Positions 24,650 to 35,109 of a stretch of 64,000 bases of DNA are shown here, in pieces. Each line of letters begins with the position of its first letter. The stretch's first letter is position 1. The notes below the pieces were generated by a model. It saw only the letters and a program-made list of their open reading frames with translations, was not told where the DNA came from and searched no databases. The position numbers and the translations under genes are program-made. This stretch comes from Purshia tridentata (lineage: Eukaryota; Streptophyta; Magnoliopsida; Rosales; Rosaceae): the NCBI GenBank assembly GCA_003254885.1, contig QANT01006746.1:1-64000 (forward strand), read 5' to 3'.

Positions 24650-25152
24650 TAATCATTTAGGTGGAGTTCAGACCATGTCCCAACAAGTGGGACCACTGTC
24701 TCAATCACCTAAAAATGTGTTTTAGTTTTTTTTTTGGCCAAGTAAATTGTGTTTTAGTTTTAACAATCATTTTTGGTGCTCTGTGCCTGGGATGGGCCAG
24801 GCTACCATTTTCTCTAATTAACCAATTCTAATTCCAGATATTTCAAATAGTTTTCACCCCACTTTTTCCGACAAAATTCTTCTCTACATTTTATTGGGAG
24901 CAGTTGCAAGTTCAAATCTCCCGTCCTATCCTAAAAATTAACATGAAGATTCATATAGTTATACAAGCTAAAAGCATTGAAATACAATCTTAGAAACCAC
25001 TATCTATCTGCATTGTAATAATACAGACCCCCTCTCCATTTCCTTGTTGTCCTTGTCTGTACATGGGAATTGACAAGGAAACTTAAGAAAAAGTGAAAAA
25101 TAAATCAATTCATTTTATTTTGAGATTTTGTGGAACTGAAATGTAGTAGATG

Positions 25153-27573
25153 TCAAGATTTTTCTAGCAGATTTTCTAAATATAAATTTAAGATATATCT
25201 GGCAGTGGACAAAACATCAAGCCTTTTCTCGCTAGGTTCATACTTGCCCTTTCGAAGCTGGTACCTATGAGTTACAGCTGAGATTGTGTAAGTCTGGCCT
25301 TCTATTGTCACACTCTCCCCACATTGCAGGTTCTGCAGCACCGAAGGTGCAGTTAGAATATACAAAATGGAAACGAAAACACGGATATCCCAGCGGCAAT
25401 ATCATGTTTCTAATTCCACTAATCATATAGGGCCTACTAATCTCCATGACTGAATCAACGGAGTAATATTGACAACAAGACAGCCATAATTCCACTAATC
25501 ATTTGGACCCACTAATCCCCATGAATGAACCAACAGAACAGAGTAATATTGACAACATGAAAGAAATAAACAATCAGTATTGGGTGTACATCAAGTTTGA
25601 GGGAAGGTTACTAGTGCTATTTCATGGTTTTCTGAACTCAAGCATAGAGGTGTTATTGGATTTTTGAGGCAAATGACATCTTCTCCACAAAAGAATGGAT
25701 GAGACTGAAGAGCCTGAGACGGTTCAAATTTCTTGCGGGTGTGATCATTTTTCCCTAGAAAAAAAAGAAAGAAAGGTTCAATATTTGATCCCATATGTGA
25801 TGTGTCAATCATCTGCCATCCCTGATTCTGTGAATAATACAATAGTGTTTTGACACTTAAGAAGAAACTAAAATGACGCAAAGAACTTAATATCTCCTTG
25901 TGATTTTGTTCCCCATGTCCTTCAAACTATAACATAATTTGCAAACAATAGTTTTCTCAAAATCTCTTCATCCTAAATTCCGAACCTCAAGCTGTGTTTT
26001 ATCATACCATCTCTCTCTCTTTGAGATGACTCCTTTTTCTTTTGCTTCACCTTCAGAGCCATTTGTTTGATGGCAAGTCATAAGGATAAGGGACTGAGAC
26101 CTTTTCAATGTGCAGATATCAGATATATGCTTCAAACCTCATTTTTTGAGTACTCTATCCTCCGTTAGATAACTTGTTTTTTTTTTTCTTAGTTGTGCAA
26201 ATCATGTCTTTGTGTTATTTAAGTATGTGCAATAACTATTGAAATTCATTTCATCTAAAACTTGTAAATTATTGATCTTAATTTCATGCTTAATTAAGTT
26301 AGCCATGAATGATTCACATTGAATTATATTGCTCATCTTCTTTTCAACATTGATTTTGTCCAACTAATCATTTAGTTTCTTAGAAAGATCTAAAGTATAC
26401 TGAGAAAAATGGCTATGCAGTATGCATTAAGAGAGAGACCATGCTTTAGTGATAACCTAACATTAAAAAGGTTTCAAACTAGACGTCTTTTTTAGGTCTA
26501 GACCACATTTTCTCAAGTTCTAATGTCTACACACCATATAAACGCATTTTCAAAATAAGGAGTACAGAAAAACTCCCAAAAGATTAAAAAACTTCCATCT
26601 CAAAGCCTTAGTGTGGTTCACCTTGAAAAGCTGTCTAATGTCTACATGCCAAGCTGTCTATACACATTAAGAAGCTGTAGCCTCACAGCCTTAGTATGGT
26701 TTTGCCTTTTTCTTAGGCACAGTGATGCTTATCAGACAAAAGATGGGGAAAAAAGTGGGATGTATTGGGGTTCAGTCTCCTATAAAAACTAAAAAGGGCC
26801 TTCAGTTTGTGACTCCTCCCAAAAATTTTGCCTGCACCAAGCTATCGGAATATGTGACAACTGATCTTTCAAGTTTCAATACATCGATCAAGCAGATGCT
26901 AGCCAATTCATAGCATATATCCTTATAATCTCCAGGTTTATACATTATAAAAACTTCCTTCTAAAGTTAATGGGTATGTACGTCACATCCTAATCAACAC
27001 CATAATCCATTCTTAAACATCACATAAATGGAGTTTAAACTTATCTCAAATAACAAAATGACCAAAAGCAATAGTTCCACAGCAGCATATGCCTAATTCC
27101 CACTAGCGAGACACTCATACATTCAGCACATATCCCAATCTGTCTAAGAAAGGGAAAGACTTGAGCCTTAATTGCCAATTTATTTCAACCGTAAACATAA
27201 TTTGGATAACCCTAGAGTCCAAGAATTGATATTTACAATTGAATTAAGAATGAGAATGAGCAAATGAGCGCAGACACAGTAATGGGTAGAAGAAGAAGAT
27301 GTGAGGGACTTACGGAGGGAAAGCAACGAACGCCAAGGTTCTTGGGCGGAGGAGTAATTTCAATTACTTTGTATGGGTGAAAGTTATCTCTGTTCCTCTC
27401 TTTCTTTCTGCAAGAGACTTGAAGCAACTACAAAAACAAAAAATGGCAGAAATACCAGGTAAATAAATAAGATAAATCCATAAATTGGTAGGTGGATGAA
27501 TGTGTATCACTCTGCGCACCTTTGGCTTTGGATGTGGGCCCACCGCGACCAGGTTCCAGGACACCATTGCCAT
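25153..27573 (-). CDS. Conserved small plant protein of unknown function
   Basis: Three exons: 27520-27573 (MAMVSWNLVAVGPHPKPK), 27314-27427 (LLQVSCRKKERNRDNFHPY, then ITPPPKNLGVRCFPS) and 25153-25332 (NLQCGESVTIEGQTYTISAV, HRYQLRKGKYEPSEKRLDVL, ending LYLENLLEKS). They join in frame to 115 residues. I remember very similar short proteins in other plants but no assigned function. The last exon has a compact, beta-rich appearance with a conserved RKGKYEPSEKRLDV motif; there is no signal peptide or membrane segment. The ATG at 27573 is the first in frame. The second intron is about 2 kb, very long for so small a gene, and contains a 76-bp tandem duplication. Confidence 0.8.
25412..25560. repeat. 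76-bp tandem duplication in the long intron
   Basis: Copies start at 25412 and 25488 with aattccactaatcat and share ctactaatc or cactaatc, tccccatga, and gagtaatattgacaaca. They have diverged moderately. The block lies just inside the intron of the small conserved gene, upstream of its last exon. Confidence 0.85.
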
Positions 27574-29246
27574 TCTTTCTCGCTTTCTATCTCTATGTGG
27601 CTCCGATACTTTGAGACACACTAGCTCAGGGAAAGCGAATGATTACCAGAAAAATTTTACTTTTTTTTTTTTTTCATAATGTTTTCATATAACTTTATTT
27701 ATAATTTTACTACCCATATATAAAACCTTTAACAATATCCTTGTCAAATTGTCAATGTCTAATTTCTAACTAAAATGACAGGTGGCATAGTTGTCCTCCT
27801 CCGGTCCAGCCCCAATCAGAATTGGGTCAGACAGCTGCTCATTTTCTTGGTGTCGATCTGCTTCCCGCGTATTTGGTGAAGCAGCAAATACAGTCAACAT
27901 ATTTCAAGCGGGTTAGAGAATTAGTCAGCAGATTGTTAACTGGACCCACCAACCTTGAATGATAACCATTAACCACTGAGATCATCACAAGTGAGGCCCA
28001 ATCACCATCGTTGATATTTTTTTCCCTCCAACATATGTTCTATATATCCATACATAAACAAAAAGATCAGAAGATCGTGATCAATATATCAAACCAATTA
28101 ACCATGCATTCATAATTCAGTTACAACCACAATGATCATTTTTTTTGTTATCCAAGTCGTGATCAGTCAAATATCACCTCATGTGATATTAACCAATATA
28201 ATTATATAAGTAAAACCCACATAGTATTACAAACTAACCAGTTTTTAACTTTTTCTTTTTGTTTTTTATGAGAAAACCTTTTTGTAGTAACTTAACCGCA
28301 TGCACATGCGACCTGAAATAGTATATACATATATGGATTTAATGAAGACTAGACATGGTTTTGCCCTAAAGCATGTGTAGGATGCTAACCTTACAAGGGC
28401 TAACTGGTAATTTTGCAATAGTTCAGTTCAATGGCATAGCTACGTATGAATCATGATTACCATTGACCAATGAGTGTACAAGTTATTCCATATATACATC
28501 TAGTATGCGGTTAGGTGTAACCGATGCAAGTGGCTCATTGGGTTTTCACTACTTTAAGTTTAGTAGGCTATTCTGTGTAGCTTTTCTGTGGATGTATAGT
28601 ACATTAATTTTGAGGGGTTGAGGGTGACATGCATGGAGATATAACAATGTTGGATACTTACAAAGTGTGAAAAGATGAAGATGTTTCAGTGTAACCCATA
28701 TATATATATCTAGAGGTGTGATTAGGTGTAACAAATGCAAGCTAGTATGTGGGTCAGTTTAAGTTCTTATATGTGTGTACTTGCATATTCACTATATATG
28801 ACCAATTAATATGAAAGTGTGGTATGACATTAAGATGTGAAAAGTACATTTTGATAGGTTGAGGATGACGTAGAGATATTACATTTTTGGGCTACTGAAG
28901 TGTGGAAATATGAGAGACGCTTCAACACACCCCATATACTACCTGTGTGAAGGATGAGCACTTGCATGCAGTTTGTCTTAATTACTTTACATAAATATAA
29001 GCAATACCAGAAACATCTTGTTTCAGATCCCAAAACAGATTGAAGAGATAATGCATGTTTGTTGATTAAAATTAATATATATATATATATGAGAAATAAT
29101 TGTTTAAAGTTTTAACTCATTGTAAATCATTGTACACATTATCTAACTCTGTCAATTGTGTGATGCATGTACCAATCACATGCACCACCTGAAATAGCAA
29201 AATATTGAAACAGCCAGCTAGGTCTCCTTAATGGATGTCCGGCCTC
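27574..29246. other. Intergenic DNA upstream of the T2 RNase, with a diverged duplication
   Basis: AT-rich region between the small conserved gene (-) and the RNase locus (+). From 28497 to about 28950 there are two diverged copies of a 210-245 bp unit: ttaggtgtaac..atgcaag at 28511 and 28722, and gtacatt..ggttgaggatgac at 28599 and 28844. Both end near cccatata. No gene recognised. Confidence 0.55.
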
Positions 29247-29254
29247 TATAAATA
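29247..29254 (+). promoter_or_regulatory. TATA box of the T2 RNase locus
   Basis: TATAAATA in the context ctctataaatatt, 51-58 bp upstream of the signal-peptide ATG at 29305. Spacing suits a transcription start near 29280 with a short leader. Confidence 0.6.
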
Positions 29255-29304
29255 TTTAGCCACCCTAACTCAAGCATATACCACCACTACTCCTCAATCT
29301 CATC

Positions 29305-30393
29305 ATGCAGCCATCAACCATGCATATCACATCACTCCTCCTCCTCCTGTTTTCTCCTTTGATTACTTTCAGCTTGTTCTTCAATGGCCGAAATCAGTTT
29401 TCTCAATGAACACTCCAGCTTGCGCAGCTATTCCACCGGATGATTTCACCATTCACGGCCTCTGGCCAGAAATGAACAGTGGCCCATCTCTGCTGAACTG
29501 TGATCCCACTAGTCAGTCTTTAAAGATGATATGGTACATATGACGCCTCCCTTTTTTATTTTTATTTCTCTTTTTTCTTTTCCTCTATATATATATGTAC
29601 ATTTAAGCTAGCTAGCTTTTTTCTAAATATATACAAATGGTTTGCACTTGTGCCTGTAGCTTGAAGATTTGAGGGCTGATCTCCTTACAGAATGGCCAAG
29701 TCTCTATGCCAACAACTGGGAGGAGAACAAAGGGTTTTGGAAGCATGAGTGGATAAAACATGGAACATGCTCTGAAGCAGCATTCCCGGCAAAGGACTAT
29801 CTCAGAACGGCAATTGCACTGAGAAAGAAGTTGGATGTTCTCCATGCCTTAAGTTCGAGTGGTAAGTTTACGGTCGTATATATTAATATCATTTTTTATC
29901 TTGTAATTAATTGCATATATGCATACTCTCCTCTCCATCAGGTATTGTACCCGATTCCAACAAGCTGTATAACCCTGATGATATTAGAAATGCTATAGAC
30001 CAGAGCACTAAGGTGAACCCAGATATACAGTGCAAGAAAGGCAAAGGTTGCCGCTGGTACTTGGTACAAGTCTATCTCTGTGTGGACAAAAAAGGGGTTC
30101 AGTTCAAGAGTTGTTCAGGTCGACTGAGGGGGTGTACAGATGCCAAGGGAAAATTTGTGTCAGTTACATTTCCTAGTGTAACATACAAATTAATTGCTCT
30201 GTGAGTGTTTTTTTTTGTCTATTTTTTATTTCTTTCCCTAGCTAGTTTTTTTTTGGGTCTGAACTTTTCTTCCCTTAGATATACGTTTTAGTAAAGATTA
30301 AATAAGAGTCTAATTTTTTTTTTCTTTTTCTGATTGGTTTTTTTTCTCAGGAATAATAACATTACCACATTTGATGATGATCTGCCAGCATGA
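29305..30393 (+). pseudogene. S-RNase-like ribonuclease T2, probably non-functional
   Basis: Secreted T2-family RNase. A signal peptide begins at 29305 (MQPSTMHITSLLLLLFSPL). The mature region starts FDYFQLVLQWPKSVF, with PPDDFTIHGLWPEM (first catalytic His motif) and, in exon 2 (29660-29861), GFWKHEWIKHGTCSEA (second catalytic motif). Exon 3 (29942-30200) reads IVPDSNKLYNPDDIRNAI and WYLVQVYLCVDKKG with paired Cys; a short exon 4 (30351-30393) ends DDDLPA. Introns 2 and 3 have sound splice sites and phase. The signal-peptide frame and the mature frame do not agree, and the first intron does not join cleanly with its best donor and acceptor, so the locus has about one or two breaks. Both catalytic His are intact, suggesting recent loss, an assembly error or unusual splicing. 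The tail-to-tail neighbour is an F-box gene, as in S-loci. I cannot decide between the S-RNase and S-like lineages by eye. Confidence 0.7.
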
Positions 30394-30749
30394 TGATCAA
30401 GATGAAGTTTGAAAATGAAGGGTTGGTCTATTGCAAGTTTCATTAGAAACTACGATATTGTAATAATTAATTGCTGGAGTGGTACGCTTAAAAAGGTTGC
30501 TGTTGGATATTATGTTTTTAGAGTACGTTTTCAATATTTTAAGCCTGTATAAGAATATGATGAACCCACACCCTTTCTAATATCTGCGTTGCAAATTTCT
30601 TTTTGTCTTTTCTTTCTGGCTTATATGCATGAAATGTCCTTATATCACTTAAGTTAATCTAAGGCAGAATATTCATAAAAAAATATCAAAAAAATAAAGG
30701 TCTTTTTAGCCTGATTATTGTAGAAGTTGGATTCAACACTTTCTCAAGA

Positions 30750-30855
30750 CAAACATCATATTTGAGAAATCCTGAAAATAATACACATTGGTAATGGGTT
30801 ATCATAAACCAAATTTATCAACCCATACAACGAAATGGTCAGAGGAACATTAAGA
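30750..30855. repeat. Second copy of the RRP8-intron repeat
   Basis: Matches 959-1064 on the same strand over about 105 bp, roughly 85% by eye, including aaatttatcaaccca and agaggaacat. It is followed at 30858-30930 by a short tandem duplication of about 38 bp containing gacgccattacttac. It lies between the RNase locus and the F-box 3'UTR copy. Confidence 0.7.
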
Positions 30856-30943
30856 TAACCCTACAGGACGCCATTACTTACCGAGCTTGTCTAACCCTAC
30901 ATGACGCCATTACTTACAGAGCTTGTTTACAGAGATCGTAAAG

Positions 30944-31086
30944 TCTCAACTTTTGGCTTTCAAGATCTTCTAATCAAACCAAAGCAATCTAACAAAAAAA
31001 AATTAAAAAAATTAAGCAAGACAAAAATCAATGAGTCACAAACTTAAGAATCATGTAAACTAAAACAGTACAAAATTGATGGATTA
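30944..31086. repeat. Ectopic copy of the F-box gene's 3'UTR
   Basis: About 140 bp closely matching 32566-32696, which begins at the stop codon of the F-box gene and runs through its 3'UTR. Shared pieces are ctcaacttttggctttcaag, atctaacaaaaaa, caatgagtcacaaa and catgtaaactaaaacagtac. The copies are direct repeats and flank the LINE remnant. Confidence 0.85.
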
Positions 31087-31089
31087 TGT

Positions 31090-32025
31090 ATATGTGCTGC
31101 ACTTGACAACCCCAATTTTTCTGCAAAATCACTTGACAGCTTTTCACTAAACTATAAAGGGGGTGGTTGATCTCAATAGTAAAGCCTCCTTTCCAGTCAC
31201 CATTCCAATCTCTAACCACACCCCCAGCAGAAATAAGACCTTCCTCACCCCGTTTGCAGCCATCCATATTGAGTTTATAACCACCAAGACTTGGAAAAGT
31301 CCAATGCAACAACACTTGACAGGAAGGATTTTAAACATCAGTAGTCTGATTGGCACTTGCCCAATCCCAGGATGCTTGTAAGATGATTCAATTCGGATTT
31401 GGAGGCCATGAAATTTGAGGATCAAAGGTGGACTTACATCGCCATTTCCATATCAACCACAAAGACGTGGAAAACACAAGCTTCCCTGGAATACCTCTTT
31501 GGCTAAAAAATCAGATCTCAAATACTCCAATAACAAGTCATAGAAGTTCATGGAGAGAGAAGACGTGAAGCCAGGGATTACAGCCAAACTATTCCACACC
31601 TCAAAGAATGAGGGAAATCTAAATAAATGATCAGAAGTTCCATTGGGACAGCAACATCTCAAACAAGAAGCATCAGATATCAACTTTCTGTGAATTCTAT
31701 GCTCATTGGTAAGAATCTAACCATGAACTAGAGTCCACAAGAATGTTTTAGCTTTAGGTACAATACTTGCTTTCCAAATAAATCCAGGCAGGAGAAGTAG
31801 AGTCATCAACAACAATGACTGAAAATGCTGATCTAACTGAGAAAGCTGATCAATTGGAAGTTTTACCTCAAATCTGCTTATCAGGACCACTACCATGAAC
31901 ACTCACAATTCTTTGAAGCAGATCCAGGGGGAGAAGGTTCTGCAATCTCTCCAACTCCCACCCTCTCTCAGAAAGAAAATCAGGAACTTTCACTAAACCA
32001 AATTCACGGGGATTAAACATAGAAT
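31090..32025 (-). mobile_element. LINE (non-LTR) remnant: zf-RVT and RNase H part
   Basis: Degenerate 3' part of a plant L1-type element on the minus strand. In order, 5' to 3' of the element: PREFGLVKVPDFLSERGWEL near 32010-31950, then FIWKASIVPKAKTFLWTLVH and ISDASCLRCCCPNGTSDHLF, which form the zinc-binding domain after reverse transcriptase, and WTFPSLGGYKLNMDGCKRGE with AGGVVRDWNGDWKGGFTIEI, the start of the RNase H domain. The frame changes at least twice between pieces and the reverse transcriptase itself is absent. The RNase H part breaks off directly at the F-box 3'UTR copy near 31088. Confidence 0.85.
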
Positions 32026-32690
32026 GTCCGACTTATCAATTTATCCGGTAAACTACTGGGGTCTTTTTATTAGCTCATATGTGGTGCAAAATTTCGTGGA
32101 ATGTAGGAACTTAGAAATGGAGAGCAAATTGAAGAAATGACCTTAAATCTTTAACTAGCTAATTATATATGGCATAGCATGAGCAGATTTTTTGGATTCT
32201 AACTTTTTTCAAATGAAAGCATCAAAGCCAGGGAAAATCTATGAGTTTTTTCAAAAGGTTCATAATGAGGGGAGGGGGTAGCCAAAAATTAGAATACATT
32301 CTGGGAAAATAAAACTTCCATCGATGAGAAGGTGATCCCTCTTCCAAAACAAGTTCAGCCTGTGACCTAAATACAGTACTGAACGATCGAGATAGCAACC
32401 ATTACTTCGGCATCTTGTAAGCTCTTAACCATATTCACAGGGATTAAACATAGAGCAAACTCATTCAAGGCTCTTCAGAGAAATCACTACTTACAAATTA
32501 AGCTTGTTTAAATAGATGAATAAGTTTCATAAAGCCAACATTAAGAATAAAGACAAACAAGATAGACTCAACTTTTGGCTTTCAAGATCTCCTAATAAAA
32601 TCAAAGTAATCTAACAAAAAAATAAAAACAAAATTCAATGAGTCACAAATCTAAGCATCATGTAAACTAAAACAGTACAAGACTGATCAA

Positions 32691-33989
32691 TTATATATTT
32701 GACATACAGTTCTTATCTGGGCTTGTGAACCATGGATGGTCTTCAATTATATCAAACGATGTATTCTGCTCATTTTGTTCATACCCTCGCATTGAGATTA
32801 GACTCTCTGAGTAAACACAAGCATGCCATAATATAGGTTGATAATGATAAAGAGGCTTTTTGATATTTAGGGTACCCGACTCTCCGTCAAGAAGCTTCCA
32901 AGTCTTTTTGCTGCTTGGGTCGTATACAACAGCTTCTCCCTCATAATCTTCCAAAATAAATTGGCCATGTCGCCAAAAGCCCAACAGTCTGTCGACAAGT
33001 TCAATGGGTCCAACCGTAAGTTGCTTTGTCCAAGAGCCATCGTCGTTGTAGTCTTGCATAACCCATACATCAAAACATTTCTCTTTTACTCGTCGCTTCT
33101 TTGGATAAACAATAACAGAAAGGGATTCATTATACACTGCAACTTCACATACAACTTTCTTTGGAGAAGACCTATATTTTGGAAGCTTTATCTTTCGGAA
33201 CACTTCATCTACCATGTTAAAAGAAACAATTGCTTCTCCACCATCATCATAAAGACCAAACCAGTGAACATTATTGTTCACATATGCGTCAATGACAGAG
33301 AGGCGTAAAGTAATATAATTCAACAAAATATCGTCCACCTTTTTCCATGAATTAGAACTTAAGCTATATACTGCAGCCTGTTGGATAGGTCTTCCGAATT
33401 TCGGATGTTCAGATTTCAAAATTAAAACCAGCTTGAAATCCTTGGTTGTAGGATCAAAACCAAATCCCGCAATTTCTTCTACGTATGGAGGAATACCTCC
33501 AACGATTTCTTCAACGTAACAATCGGGAATAGATGAGATAATTGATTGATTTGGAACAACCTTGAATTCTCTCAATCCAACATTCACTAGTGTAATTGGA
33601 TCACCATCATCACCATATAGGCAATATATGCCATTGCGTGGACCTATAAGTTGAAAAACTCTATCCTTGTCCTTGTAATAATTTGAAAAACTCAGCCGGC
33701 GGAGAGAAACGATATCCTCTGTGCTTTCACTCAATTGAAGCAAGGTAACATGGGTGCCTATTTCTTCAATGGGTGTTCCAGGATCATAAACATTCAAAAT
33801 ATGCAAAACAAGGAAACTGTCATTCTTCTTTTTCCTGTTGTTGAACTGGAGGTGTTGGGTCACAAAATTAGGGTTTCTAATGTATTCACACCACGATTTG
33901 CTAACGCATTCAAACCGCTTCAATGATTTCACAGGCAATCTGCAAAGAATTTCTAATAACACGTCTAGGGGTAGCTGTTTTCTCACCAT
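32691..33989 (-). CDS. F-box protein with F-box-associated domain (CPR1/SLF-like)
   Basis: Substrate-receptor subunit of an SCF ubiquitin ligase. The N-terminal F-box is clear: LPLDVLLEILCRLPVKSLKR, then FECVSKSWCEYIRNPNFV. The rest is an F-box-associated beta-propeller-like domain with GPRNGIYCLYGDDGDP, EEIAGFGFDPTTKDFKLVLI, YSLSSNSWKKVDDI, VHWFGLYDDGG and IVSFNMVDEVFRKIKLP. It is 432 residues in one exon, the size and layout of CPR1-type and S-locus F-box (SLF/SFB) proteins. The start is the ATG at 33989 (MVRKQLPLDV); the frame extends upstream but has no earlier ATG. The product looks intact. It lies tail-to-tail with the S-RNase-like locus, 2.3 kb away, and its 3'UTR has a second copy beyond a LINE remnant. 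Confidence 0.88.
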   Translation of the reverse strand: MVRKQLPLDVLLEILCRLPVKSLKRFECVSKSWCEYIRNPNFVTQHLQFNNRKKKNDSFLVLHILNVYDPGTPIEEIGTHVTLLQLSESTEDIVSLRRLSFSNYYKDKDRVFQLIGPRNGIYCLYGDDGDPITLVNVGLREFKVVPNQSIISSIPDCYVEEIVGGIPPYVEEIAGFGFDPTTKDFKLVLILKSEHPKFGRPIQQAAVYSLSSNSWKKVDDILLNYITLRLSVIDAYVNNNVHWFGLYDDGGEAIVSFNMVDEVFRKIKLPKYRSSPKKVVCEVAVYNESLSVIVYPKKRRVKEKCFDVWVMQDYNDDGSWTKQLTVGPIELVDRLLGFWRHGQFILEDYEGEAVVYDPSSKKTWKLLDGESGTLNIKKPLYHYQPILWHACVYSESLISMRGYEQNEQNTSFDIIEDHPWFTSPDKNCMSNI

Positions 33990-35109
33990 TTTCTTGTCCG
34001 AGCCGTGATTTGATAAAACTAAGGACAATTCACAATACACACAATAAAAAGCTCAATTAGAATTCACATTCACACATTGGATCGAACTGCGAATTATATA
34101 TATATATAAGTTGAAATTGGGCATGGGTAATTTTCTTTTGAAGATTTTTGAGCAAATTACAGAGGAATAAAAACACCAAATAATCAGTCCGAGTTTACCA
34201 ACGGAGCTAAAAAGACATACCTCGATCAGTTATGTAATTCACGTTAGTGGAGCTCTGCAGTGAGTGAAGACTTGTTCTTCCTCTGACCAACAAGAAAAGA
34301 AGTAGAAACTCGACAAGGAATACTGTATTTGTCCGAATTCTTTTTATCATGTCATTAAATAAATTTTTTGGTAAGGTAATGCAATAATTGGGGAGAACCA
34401 TGCACCCTAAATCCAGTCTCTCTCCGCCTCCATCTCCCATTATCTCTCAGTCTCTCTCCGCCTACTTCTAGATTTGGAATTTTTTTTTTCTTAATTTGTT
34501 TTAAGATTTGGTTGTTATTGGAACACTGTTGCAGCTCTGGATTTTGCTAATTTTGCTTGTGGATTTTTTGCAATTTTGGTGGTTCTGTTTTGAAAACCCA
34601 GTGAAGCAAAACAAAAGTACTCAAAATGTTGTAATTTTACAGAATTTACAGGTTGTTCATCTCTGATTTCTCCATCTCTCTACATCTCTGAGAACCGGTT
34701 ACTGACTACCATCAGTATGGCATCAGAATCAAAAAGTCTCAAACGACCCCTATAGATCGGAATTTGGTATTTGGGTTTCAGTACGATTCCCGTACCAAAT
34801 CCACCCATGCCTGCAGGGACCATAACAGATGAGTGTGAAAATACAAACATCATCTGCACAATGTGCAGCATGCTACTGTCGATTGGAAATAAATAAGGTT
34901 TTTGATCTCATAGTCCTGGTACGGAAAAGTATACATGGAAAATTGATTCTTCAAAAAACAAAAACAAATTAAAAGATAATATGGAACATCTTTGAGACAA
35001 AATAATGAAACTGGAAGCGTAAAAAAGTAGACTTGAAGCCAAGAGCAACAAAAGACAACTTGTAACTTCGCTGCAAACTTCTTTGGTCCTAAAATACAAC
35101 AAAAACCTT
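33990..35109. other. F-box promoter and hnRNP 3' flank
   Basis: Includes the F-box promoter (TA-rich near 34098-34110) and the 3'UTR of the hnRNP gene from about 34900. Minus-strand translation around 34680-34870 is open for 63 codons but I recognise nothing in it. Confidence 0.45.

Larger units (their letters stand above)
22392..25152. other. Kinase leader, promoter and intergenic DNA
   Basis: From 22392 to about 23400 lies the probable 5' leader of the kinase gene, including a leader intron (acceptor just before 22403). A (CT)n run sits at 23420-23448. The interval 23500-25152 has no recognisable protein gene. Its notable part is 24120-24680, GC-richer with three G-boxes and a plus-strand TATA-like element (see the regulatory entry). 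Confidence 0.5.

Noticed and set aside
24880-24960. Possible SINE or tRNA-like B box near ttcaaatctccc
   Set aside because: No matching A box, tail or target-site duplication could be found.
25591-25881. 96-codon minus-strand frame inside the long intron of the small conserved gene
   Set aside because: No similarity recognised, and the flanking exons join correctly without it.
29235-29543. ATG at 29235 as the start of the T2 RNase
   Set aside because: That frame reads through the TATA box and would lack a signal peptide; the signal peptide at 29305 fits the family better.
34680-34870. 63-codon minus-strand frame that might be an element fragment
   Set aside because: I could not match it to any family with confidence, and it sits in 3' flanking DNA.
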